DNA of 64,000 bases from Pseudomonas rhizophila (lineage in GTDB: Bacteria > Pseudomonadota > Gammaproteobacteria > Pseudomonadales > Pseudomonadaceae): NCBI RefSeq assembly GCF_003033885.1, contig NZ_CP024081.1, positions 2,787,462 to 2,851,461 on the forward strand. The letters are read 5' to 3'. Each line of letters starts with the position of its first letter. Within the stretch, counting starts at the first letter, position 1. This document shows, one piece after another, positions 54,099-61,544 of the stretch. A model generated the notes under the pieces. The model was not told the origin of the DNA. It did no database searches and worked only from the letters and a program-made list of their open reading frames with translations. A program made the translations under genes and the position numbers.

Positions 54099-55100
54099 GT
54101 GTTTTTTATTGTGGTGGATGCAAATATTTATCAATTTAACTCTACACCTCGTTATGCCTGCGGCTGCTTAATTCTGGCGCTGATATTTGCTTTCGCTCTG
54201 GCGTCGCTCCCAGTCGACGCTTTTGTTGATAGAGATAACTATCTACGTTATGCCTCTAGCGCAGCGGAGATTTTCGCTCGAGGATTCGGGGAAGGACCTG
54301 CTTACATTGTTACAAATGAACCAGTATGGCTGCTGATCAATGTAATGCTTTCGTTCTTCTGTGAAGACGAAGATGTGGTAAGGATGGTGGTATTTATATC
54401 GTCTCTCTTGTCAGCTTATCTATTGTTGAGAGTCGATAGTAAGTTTTTTTTTATTTTGTTGCTTTTCTTGATTCTTCCTCAAGTTTTAAAAAATTATGTT
54501 GTTCACCTTCGTCAAGGCTTGGCCGTCGCTGTTTTTTTACTTGGATGGTTCTCCAGAGGAGGAGCAGCACGTAATGTGCTGATTCTTTTGACTCCTTTTA
54601 TACATGCATCATTCTTTTTTGTTGTGGTGATATATTATTGCAGCGTGGTGTTTGCGCTGCTCAGATTTTCATCCGGTTTGCGAGTCGCTCTTTTTGCGCT
54701 AGCGGGTGGCACGGCTGCTTTTTCTGCTCTTTGGCTAGCCTCCAGTTTGGGAGCGCGCCAAGCAGAAGCCTATAGTCAGAATGACTTAGATATTAGTGGA
54801 TTAGGTTTTATATATTGGTCAGCGATCGCCACGGTTTATTTTTTGCAAGGGAAGACTTTTTTAAAGGAAAACAGTTTTCAGGTAGGAATGCTGGTTTTCT
54901 ACTTGGCTGTTTATTTCTTTCTGCCTGTATCAGGTCGTATTTTTGAAAGTGCGCTAATTTTGGTCCTGCTATCTGGTCTTCGCCTAACTTCCTGGCGGCG
55001 GGCTCTTTATTACCTGCTTTTTTGTTTTTACTTTATCATGCAGTGGCTTCCTAGATTATCGCAGCCAGGCTTCGGTTGGGGCGTGGAAAATTATATCTAG
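54099..55100 (+). CDS. wzy: Candidate O-antigen polymerase Wzy (EpsG-like)
   Basis: The 333-residue integral membrane protein has about eight to ten helices and a periplasmic-loop motif VDRDNYLRYASSAAEIFA near residue 45, which is typical of EpsG/Wzy-type polymerases. It contains the HLRQGLAVAVFLLGW segment seen in EpsG-like proteins. It is the only polytopic protein in the operon left unassigned after Wzx and WbpL. The start codon is probably GTG at 54099; GTGs at 54111 and 54114 are alternatives. Confidence 0.72.
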   Translation: MFFIVVDANIYQFNSTPRYACGCLILALIFAFALASLPVDAFVDRDNYLRYASSAAEIFARGFGEGPAYIVTNEPVWLLINVMLSFFCEDEDVVRMVVFISSLLSAYLLLRVDSKFFFILLLFLILPQVLKNYVVHLRQGLAVAVFLLGWFSRGGAARNVLILLTPFIHASFFFVVVIYYCSVVFALLRFSSGLRVALFALAGGTAAFSALWLASSLGARQAEAYSQNDLDISGLGFIYWSAIATVYFLQGKTFLKENSFQVGMLVFYLAVYFFLPVSGRIFESALILVLLSGLRLTSWRRALYYLLFCFYFIMQWLPRLSQPGFGWGVENYI

Positions 55101-55156
55101 ATGGACTGGTCTTCTTTTTTTCAGGTGACTGAAAGCGAACTAATGGTGCAGGGGTT

Positions 55157-56293
55157 ATGAAAGTTATACATGTGATCATTGGTTTGAATTTGGGAGGAGC
55201 TGAACTCATGCTTTTTCGGCTCTCTGAAGCATTAAATGGTGATGATGATCAAGAGCATTCGGTTATATCCTTGACGGACTATGGGAAGCTTGGACCGATA
55301 CTTACGAGTAAGGGGGTGAGCGTTACAGCGTTGGGTATGCGGAATATATTAGATGTCCCGCGGGTATCATATAAGCTATGGCAAATTTTCCGTTTGAGAA
55401 AACCTGATATCGTTCAAACTTGGATGTACCATGCTGATCTTATTGGCGGTATCGTTGCTCGATTTTCCGGTATCAAGAATATAATATGGGGAGTTCGTAG
55501 CACTAATATCCATCGAGGAGTCAGTAAGGTAACGAGGGGGATTCGTATATTATGCGTCTTCTTTTCATATGTAATACCTAAGTTAATTGTTTGTGCTGCT
55601 GAGGCATCGAGAAAGGCCCATGTGCGTATAGGTTATAGTCAACGGCGAATGACGGTTATACCCAACGGATTTGACACAAAATTATTGACTGCAACGCTTG
55701 AGGATAGAATGCAAATCCGCACTGCCGCGGGTTTTTCTGAGAGTGATTTGGTTGTAGGTAGCCTCGGCAGATACAACCCTGCTAAAGATCATGATAATTT
55801 CATTACTGCTGCGGCTTTTTTGGCAAAAGATTATCCAAACTTAAAGTTTTTGCTGGTCGGTCGGGAGTTGGATCTAGAAAATGAGGTCGTTATGAAGCGA
55901 ATCAGAGAAACCGGTTACTCTGATCGCTTTGTGTTACTGGGTGAACGGCACGATGTCGCTCGCTGCTTGAAAGCTATGGATATTTTCTGCTTACATTCTC
56001 AGACCGAAGGTTTTCCAAACGTTTTAGGAGAGGCAATGACCATGGGGTTGCCCTGTGTAACTACCGATGTAGGCGATGCGTCCTTTTTGATCGGTGACAC
56101 TGGCACGGTAGTAGAGCCCCATAACGCATTAGCATTAGCCGAAGCATTGAGATATCTGGTTGTTGCCGGAGAGACATTCCGTTTAGATTTAGGTAAAAAA
56201 GCGCAGCGCCGAATCCACGAAAATTTTACTATGAGCTGCGTCAAGTTGAGGTTCAAATCATTGTATGATCATCTGAGTTTAGATGATAGTTAG
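55157..56293 (+). CDS. Glycosyltransferase family 4
   Basis: The 378-residue GT-B enzyme has VIHVIIGLNLGGAELMLFRL at the N-terminus, a donor domain opening VVGSLGRYNPAKDHDNFITA, and the EX7E motif in EGFPNVLGEAMTMGLPCVTTD (about residues 280-300). The preceding 56 bp contain no feature and its ribosome binding site is a short GGGG. Acceptor and donor sugars are unknown. Confidence 0.85.
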   Translation: MKVIHVIIGLNLGGAELMLFRLSEALNGDDDQEHSVISLTDYGKLGPILTSKGVSVTALGMRNILDVPRVSYKLWQIFRLRKPDIVQTWMYHADLIGGIVARFSGIKNIIWGVRSTNIHRGVSKVTRGIRILCVFFSYVIPKLIVCAAEASRKAHVRIGYSQRRMTVIPNGFDTKLLTATLEDRMQIRTAAGFSESDLVVGSLGRYNPAKDHDNFITAAAFLAKDYPNLKFLLVGRELDLENEVVMKRIRETGYSDRFVLLGERHDVARCLKAMDIFCLHSQTEGFPNVLGEAMTMGLPCVTTDVGDASFLIGDTGTVVEPHNALALAEALRYLVVAGETFRLDLGKKAQRRIHENFTMSCVKLRFKSLYDHLSLDDS

Positions 56294-56505
56294 GAATAAG
56301 CTCGCTTAGGCTAAATATATCTGTATAAGTCAAGCGTAAAAGTCTCTTGGTATCAGTTGGAGTATGTTAGGTGCTAGCTATACACTGATTTCGATTAATA
56401 GAGTTACGCTGGCTGTTTGTAGGGTTGGTTTGGGCGCTTCCGAACTAGTCTAGTGAAAATATTCTCTGTAGTTTATATCTATAAAGATTGTTGGGCGGAA
56501 GGTTT
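56294..56505. other. AT-rich spacer inside the O-antigen operon
   Basis: A 212-bp non-coding gap interrupts otherwise closely packed genes. No terminator, promoter or ORF with good coding character was recognised; an internal promoter is possible. Confidence 0.35.
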
Positions 56506-57630
56506 ATGAGATTTTTACTGGTTGCTAGCTTTCCTGAATCTATAATGGTATTTCGTGGTGAGTTAATTAAGGCTCTGCTCCGGCGTGGTTTTATTGTTCA
56601 TATCGCGGCGCCGAACTTGTCATTAGGTAGCGCTGTACGAAAAGACCTTGAAGAGGCTGGACTCCAGGTGCACGAGATTCCACTCAGGCGAGTGGGAATG
56701 AATCCGCTATCTGATGTTCTTACTCTCTGGAGTTTGTGGCGTTTGATGCTGCGGATTAAGCCTGATGTTTTTTTGGGTTATACAATAAAGCCAGTTATAT
56801 ACGGATTGTTGGCTGCGCGTTTGGCTTGGGTTCCGAAGCGCTTTGCTCTTATTACTGGTCTCGGTTATTCTTTTCAAGGTAATAGCACAAAAAAAGGAAG
56901 TCGGAATTTTCTCCGCACTTTAGTTCAAGGTCTTTATAGGTTGGCACTTAGGGGTGCGAATAAAGTATTCTTTCAAAACTCAGATGATCAGAGATTGTTT
57001 TTAAATCGAAAGCTTATTCATTCGTTAGCAAAAACTGTGGTGGTCAATGGGTCTGGTGTTGATCTTGTTAGATATAAAATGCAGCCACTACCATCTCGGA
57101 TGAGCTTTCTACTCATTGCTCGCCTTCTCGGGGATAAGGGAGTGCGTGAATATGCGGAAGCCGCGCGACGGGTTCGGGGTATGTATCCGTATATAAAATT
57201 TTATTTGGTCGGCTGGTTGGATGACAATCCTGACACTATAGGTAAACACGAATTAGAGTCGTGGGTCAGTGATGGGACGTTGGAGTTTTTGGGGCGTCTA
57301 GATGATGTTCGACCAGCAATCGTAAATAGTAGTGTTTATGTATTACCTTCCTATAGAGAAGGTACTCCGCGAACAGTACTTGAGGCGATGGCAATGGGGC
57401 GTCCAATTATTACTACTGATGCTCCCGGTTGTCGTGAAACTGTTTCTCACGGCCTGAACGGATTGTTGGTTTCTGTAAGGAGTGTTGATGATCTTGTTCA
57501 AGCAATGGTTAAGTTGATTGAAAATAGGGAGGTAGTTGAGCGGATGGCCATCGCTTCCAGAGCTATGGCCGAAGAGAAATATGACGTCCATAAAGTTAAT
57601 GATATAATGCTGTTGGAAATGAATGTATAA
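56506..57630 (+). CDS. Glycosyltransferase family 4 (PglA/WbpH-like)
   Basis: From the ATG at 56506 (MRFLLVASFPESIMVFRGEL) the protein is 374 residues. It has FLGYTIKPVIYGLLAARLAW, GLGYSFQG, then the GT4 donor domain with LLIARLLGDKGVREYAEAAR and the EX7E motif EGTPRTVLEAMAMGRPIITTD. Relatives of this type often add the second sugar of the O-unit after a PglC/WbpL-type start. A tandem repeat begins eight bases after its stop codon. Confidence 0.85.
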   Translation: MRFLLVASFPESIMVFRGELIKALLRRGFIVHIAAPNLSLGSAVRKDLEEAGLQVHEIPLRRVGMNPLSDVLTLWSLWRLMLRIKPDVFLGYTIKPVIYGLLAARLAWVPKRFALITGLGYSFQGNSTKKGSRNFLRTLVQGLYRLALRGANKVFFQNSDDQRLFLNRKLIHSLAKTVVVNGSGVDLVRYKMQPLPSRMSFLLIARLLGDKGVREYAEAARRVRGMYPYIKFYLVGWLDDNPDTIGKHELESWVSDGTLEFLGRLDDVRPAIVNSSVYVLPSYREGTPRTVLEAMAMGRPIITTDAPGCRETVSHGLNGLLVSVRSVDDLVQAMVKLIENREVVERMAIASRAMAEEKYDVHKVNDIMLLEMNV

Positions 57631-57638
57631 ATATTAGA

Positions 57639-57701
57639 TTTTGCATTTTGCATTTTGCATTTTGCATTTTGCATTTTGCATTTTGCATTTTGCATTTTGC
57701 A
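57639..57701 (+). repeat. Tandem heptanucleotide repeat (TTTTGCA)9
   Basis: Nine perfect copies of TTTTGCA in 63 bp with no interruption, followed by TTTGGAG. The tract lies in the 121-bp gap between the PglA-like gene and pglC, ending 50 bp before the pglC-like ATG. Slippage in such a tract would change its length in steps of seven. Confidence 0.95.
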
Positions 57702-57751
57702 TTTGGAGTGTTAGCTTGATTGGCCGAGTTTATTTTTCTAAGGAGTGAGTC

Positions 57752-58345
57752 ATGTTGAAACGCTTAATAGACGTTCTGGTTGCTTCCTTAGGTTTGATTT
57801 TGTTGTCCCCTATTATGCTCATAGTCTCTTGGCAAATACGGAGGAAGCTTGGTTCACCTGTATTGTTTCGCCAGAATCGCCCCGGGCTTAATGGCAGGCC
57901 GTTTGAGATGATAAAGTTCCGGACAATGCGTGATGTGTTGGCCGATGATGGGAATCAGCTGGCAGACTCGGAGCGGCTTACGAGCTTTGGCCGTTTTTTG
58001 CGTTCGAGCAGTCTTGATGAGTTACCGGAGTTATGGAATGTTTTGAAAGGTGATATGAGTCTTGTTGGACCGCGACCACTGCTCATGGAGTATTTGCCTC
58101 TTTATACCGCTGAACAATATCGGCGTCATTTAGTTCGTCCTGGTGTGACAGGGTGGGCCCAAGTAAATGGTAGGAACTCCTTAAGTTGGGAGAAAAAATT
58201 TGAGTTGGATAGCTGGTATGTTGATAATCATACAATTTATCTGGATATGAAAATTATTTTTCTTACAGTGAAAAAGGTTTTCCTTCGGGATGGTATCACC
58301 GCGGAAGGCGAAGCTTCGATGCCCAAGTTTACCGGTACAAGATGA
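57752..58345 (+). CDS. pglC: Initiating sugar-phosphate transferase (PglC-like)
   Basis: The 197-residue protein has a single N-terminal membrane-inserted helix (RLIDVLVASLGLILLSPIML), the KFRTMRD motif and the Asp-Glu catalytic dyad in SSLDELPELWNVLKGDMS (about D89/E90), then GPRPLL and RPGVTGWAQVNGRN. This is the small monotopic phosphoglycosyl transferase family. It transfers a sugar-phosphate, typically diNAcBac-1-P, to undecaprenyl phosphate. An AAGGAG site precedes the ATG. Confidence 0.9.
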   Translation: MLKRLIDVLVASLGLILLSPIMLIVSWQIRRKLGSPVLFRQNRPGLNGRPFEMIKFRTMRDVLADDGNQLADSERLTSFGRFLRSSSLDELPELWNVLKGDMSLVGPRPLLMEYLPLYTAEQYRRHLVRPGVTGWAQVNGRNSLSWEKKFELDSWYVDNHTIYLDMKIIFLTVKKVFLRDGITAEGEASMPKFTGTR

Positions 58346-58385
58346 TCGCGACGTCGATTTGTTTGATTTTGCGAGGTGTAAATTG

Positions 58386-59024
58386 ATGCTAAATAAGAAA
58401 CTGGTCATTATTGGGTTCGGAGGTTTGGGGAAGGAAGTACATTGGTTGGCCACGCGTTTAGGTATTGATGTGCGTGGTTTTCTTGACGACAACCCTGATT
58501 TGCTGGGCGAACAATTTGATGGTTCCTGTGTAATAGGGAGTATTGATAGTTGGAAGGATTACAAGGATTGTGAGTTCATAATTGCAATCGGAAGTCCTCG
58601 AGTTCGCGTGGCGATTAGAGATAAGATGCTTATCCAAGGCGCGCCTAGTTTTGCTACGTTGGTTGATCCTACTGCTGTCGTAGATTTAAAGCAGGTTTCT
58701 ATTGGTGAGGGAAGTTTGATTTGCGCGGGCACAACTTGTACTGTTCAAATAGTTATAGGGGCACACGTAGTTATTAATCCCCATTGCTCTATCGCTCACG
58801 AGGTCGTTATCAAGGATTTTGTAACGCTGGCACCGATGGTAGCTATTTCAGGTAACGTTTATGTTGATTCAGTAGTGGAGCTAGGAACAGGTTCATGTGT
58901 TCGTCAGGGCCTAAATCTGGGTGCAGGTTCTATGCTCGGTATGGGGAGTGTTTTGACAAAGGATATTTCGCAGTCTAAACTTTTCTTCGGGAATCCCGCA
59001 AGGTACATAAGAGAGTGGAAATAA
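58386..59024 (+). CDS. pglD: Sugar O/N-acetyltransferase (PglD/NeuD-like)
   Basis: Starting at ATG 58386, the 212-residue protein has a Rossmann-like N-terminus (LVIIGFGGLGKEVHWLA) and a left-handed parallel beta-helix of hexapeptide repeats (GEGSLICAGTTCTVQIVIGA onward) ending in FFGNPARYIREWK. PglD acetylates the 4-amino group of UDP-4-amino-4,6-dideoxy-GlcNAc. The gene order pglC-pglD-aminotransferase supports that role; NeuD-type acetylation is an alternative. Confidence 0.87.
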   Translation: MLNKKLVIIGFGGLGKEVHWLATRLGIDVRGFLDDNPDLLGEQFDGSCVIGSIDSWKDYKDCEFIIAIGSPRVRVAIRDKMLIQGAPSFATLVDPTAVVDLKQVSIGEGSLICAGTTCTVQIVIGAHVVINPHCSIAHEVVIKDFVTLAPMVAISGNVYVDSVVELGTGSCVRQGLNLGAGSMLGMGSVLTKDISQSKLFFGNPARYIREWK

Positions 59025-59156
59025 ATAGGGTGATGGAAACAAGTAAATAGGGTGAGGTTCCTAAGTGCAACTGATTCGTCAGTTTCTAGGTCTGATTTAT
59101 ATCTAATAAGTTTTGGCGGCTAAGCAAGGCTGGCGGTCAATTAAAGTGTTTATAGG

Positions 59157-60347
59157 GTGAATTTAGAAATGCTTAACTCTCCTTTTAGTCCATGGCCATG
59201 CTTCACCGAAGAGGAGGCCGATGCAGTCCGTGATGTTATTCTTTCCAATAGAGTTAATTACTGGACTGGTTCGGAGTGTCGAGAGTTTGAAAAAGAATTT
59301 GCCATCTGGTCGGGTGCGGACTACGCGGTCGCTGTTGCCAATGGCACTGTAGCGCTGGATTTGGCATTATTGGCTTTGGGGATTGGTGAGGGTGATGAGG
59401 TTGTTGTAACCTCCCGAACCTTTCTTGCTTCTGTTTCTTGTATTGTCAATGCGGGGGCCACCCCAGTATTTGCCGATGTTGACCGCGATTCGCAAAATGT
59501 TACAGCCGACTCTATTCAAGCGGTATTAACCCCTCGGACACGAGCCCTGATTTGTGTGCATTTGGCGGGATGGCCCTGCGATATGGATCCGATCATGGAG
59601 CTTGCGGCTAATTATAATTTTAAAGTTATTGAAGACTGTGCCCAAGCGCATGGTGCCCGTTATAAGGGGCGTACGGTTGGGTCAATCGGGCATATAGGCG
59701 CATGGTCGTTCTGCCAAGATAAGATCATGAGTACGGGCGGAGAGGGGGGGATGGTCACGACAAATGAGCGCTCCTTGTGGTCCAGAATGTGGTCTTATAA
59801 GGATCACGGAAAGAGTTGGGAGGCCGTTTATGAACGTGAACATGCTCCAGGCTTTCGTTGGTTACATGATAGCTTTGGCACCAACTGGCGAATGCTTGAA
59901 GTCCAGGCTGTTATTGGACGTATACAGTTACGCCGTATGGTTGAGTGGCATTCTAAACGTCTTAATAATGCCAAGCTTATTTGGGCATCCGCTCGAAAAA
60001 TAGATGGTTTACGTGTCCCTAGAATTTCTTCCGAATGTATTCACGCTGCATACAAATGTTACGTATTCGTGCGGCCCGACAAGCTTGCGCCCGGCTGGGA
60101 TCGTGATCGTATTCTACGAGAGATATCAGCTAAAAACGTTCCTGTTTTTTCGGGCTCTTGCTCTGAAGTCTATTTGGAGAAAGCATTCGAGGGGACGGAT
60201 TGGCGGCCTTCTCAATCTCTACCGACGGCCAAAGAGTTGGGGGAGACTAGTTTGATGTTTTTAGTTCATCCAACTTTAACAGATAATGAAATACTCCAAA
60301 CATGTGATGTGTTGACCGATGTTTTGAATCAGGCATGTCATGCTTGA
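59157..60347 (+). CDS. DegT/DnrJ sugar aminotransferase (PglE-like)
   Basis: The 396-residue PLP enzyme starts at GTG 59157 (ATG at 59169 is an alternative). It has ANGTVALDLALLALGIGEGDEV, VIEDCAQAHGARYKGR and the PLP lysine in CQDKIMSTGGEGGM (about K189). Together with pglC, pglD and wbpM it fits a C4-aminotransferase acting on UDP-2-acetamido-2,6-dideoxy-4-keto sugar. It is distinct from the WecE-like enzyme (different spacing and lysine context). Confidence 0.85.
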   Translation: MNLEMLNSPFSPWPCFTEEEADAVRDVILSNRVNYWTGSECREFEKEFAIWSGADYAVAVANGTVALDLALLALGIGEGDEVVVTSRTFLASVSCIVNAGATPVFADVDRDSQNVTADSIQAVLTPRTRALICVHLAGWPCDMDPIMELAANYNFKVIEDCAQAHGARYKGRTVGSIGHIGAWSFCQDKIMSTGGEGGMVTTNERSLWSRMWSYKDHGKSWEAVYEREHAPGFRWLHDSFGTNWRMLEVQAVIGRIQLRRMVEWHSKRLNNAKLIWASARKIDGLRVPRISSECIHAAYKCYVFVRPDKLAPGWDRDRILREISAKNVPVFSGSCSEVYLEKAFEGTDWRPSQSLPTAKELGETSLMFLVHPTLTDNEILQTCDVLTDVLNQACHA

Positions 60348-60422
60348 GAAAATCTTGGTTGGTTGGCAGAACAAAGCTGTTGATGAGGTTGTTCTTCGCG
60401 GATATTCAAGGGTGTGCTGATT

Positions 60423-61472
60423 ATGGAGCTTTTGTTTATTCTGTTGTCGACCATGGGGGGGGCTATATTCTTTACGTGGTTATTGCGCTTTTATGCAATT
60501 CGTCAGAATATTTTTGATATTCCCAATGCGCGAAGTTCACATAACCAACCGACTCCACGCGGGGGGGGCATAGCGTTTGTACTTAGTTTTTTATTTGCTT
60601 TGATTGTACTTGTGCCGGATGCATCATTAGGATGGTCGTCAATATGGGCTATTTTCGGCGCCGGGATAGGAGTCGCATTACTTGGCTTCTTCGATGATCA
60701 TAGACCCATTGGAGTCTGCTGGAGATTGCTTGGGCATTTTATAGGTTCTATATGGGCGCTTTGTTGGCTGGGCGGCATGCCTGCTTTGGAGATATTTGGG
60801 AATCGGATTGATTTTGGCTGGGTCGGACATGCGTTCGCGGTTATTTACTTGGTGTGGATGCTTAATTTGTATAACTTTATGGACGGCATAGATGGTATCG
60901 CTAGTGTTGAGGCGATTTGCACTTGCCTCAGTGCCTGTCTACTCTATTGGGCTTCGGGTTTTAGCGACTTAGTTATGGTGCCTCTATTGCTCGCCATGGC
61001 TGTATTAGGCTTTCTTTATTGGAATTTTCCTCCCGCTCAAATATTTATGGGCGATGGAGGAAGCGGTTTTCTTGGGATTATCCTGGGAGTGAGTTCGTTA
61101 CAGGCGGCAGGGTCTTCACCAAAGCTTTTTTGGGCTTGGCTGATTTTGCTTGGAGTTTTTATTGTTGATGCCACTGTTACCCTCATACGACGTGGGTTAC
61201 GCGGTGAAAAGCTCCATGAAGCTCATCGCAGTCATGCCTATCAGTTCGCCTCACGTCAATACGGAAGTCATTTGCCTGTGATATTGGCGGTCGTGGCCAT
61301 TAATATACTATGGCTATTGCCGTTGGCTGCATGTGTGGTGTTGTGGGGCTTGGAAGGTGCGTTAGGATTGGTTTTGGCGTATGTTCCTCTAGTGATGATA
61401 GCAGTCAAATTTCATGCCGGTGAGCCGGAGAAGGTTGTCCTTCATTTGGGCGGCAGGACGGGGTTTTTTTAG
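60423..61472 (+). CDS. wbpL: WbpL-like undecaprenyl-phosphate sugar-1-phosphate transferase
   Basis: From ATG 60423 (MELLFILLSTMGG; GTG at 60414 is possible) the roughly 349-residue protein has about ten transmembrane helices and the WecA/MraY family motifs NARSSHNQPTPRGGG, LGFFDDHR, NLYNFMDGIDGIA and FMGDGGSGFLG. In P. aeruginosa, WbpL starts both A- and B-band O-antigen by transferring FucNAc/GlcNAc-1-P to undecaprenyl phosphate. Its presence beside a PglC-like protein is unusual and discussed as a finding. Confidence 0.9.
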   Translation: MELLFILLSTMGGAIFFTWLLRFYAIRQNIFDIPNARSSHNQPTPRGGGIAFVLSFLFALIVLVPDASLGWSSIWAIFGAGIGVALLGFFDDHRPIGVCWRLLGHFIGSIWALCWLGGMPALEIFGNRIDFGWVGHAFAVIYLVWMLNLYNFMDGIDGIASVEAICTCLSACLLYWASGFSDLVMVPLLLAMAVLGFLYWNFPPAQIFMGDGGSGFLGIILGVSSLQAAGSSPKLFWAWLILLGVFIVDATVTLIRRGLRGEKLHEAHRSHAYQFASRQYGSHLPVILAVVAINILWLLPLAACVVLWGLEGALGLVLAYVPLVMIAVKFHAGEPEKVVLHLGGRTGFF

Positions 61473-61544
61473 TGCCTATCTGTCGGTTGATCAGTTTCGA
61501 GGATACTACAATGGAATCCGTTATCGCTTAAGGAGCAGGTCAAG

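Noticed and set aside
57498..57695. Minus-strand frame encoding a repeated MQNAKCK peptide
   Set aside because: It is only the translation of the TTTTGCA tandem repeat and runs into the sense glycosyltransferase gene.
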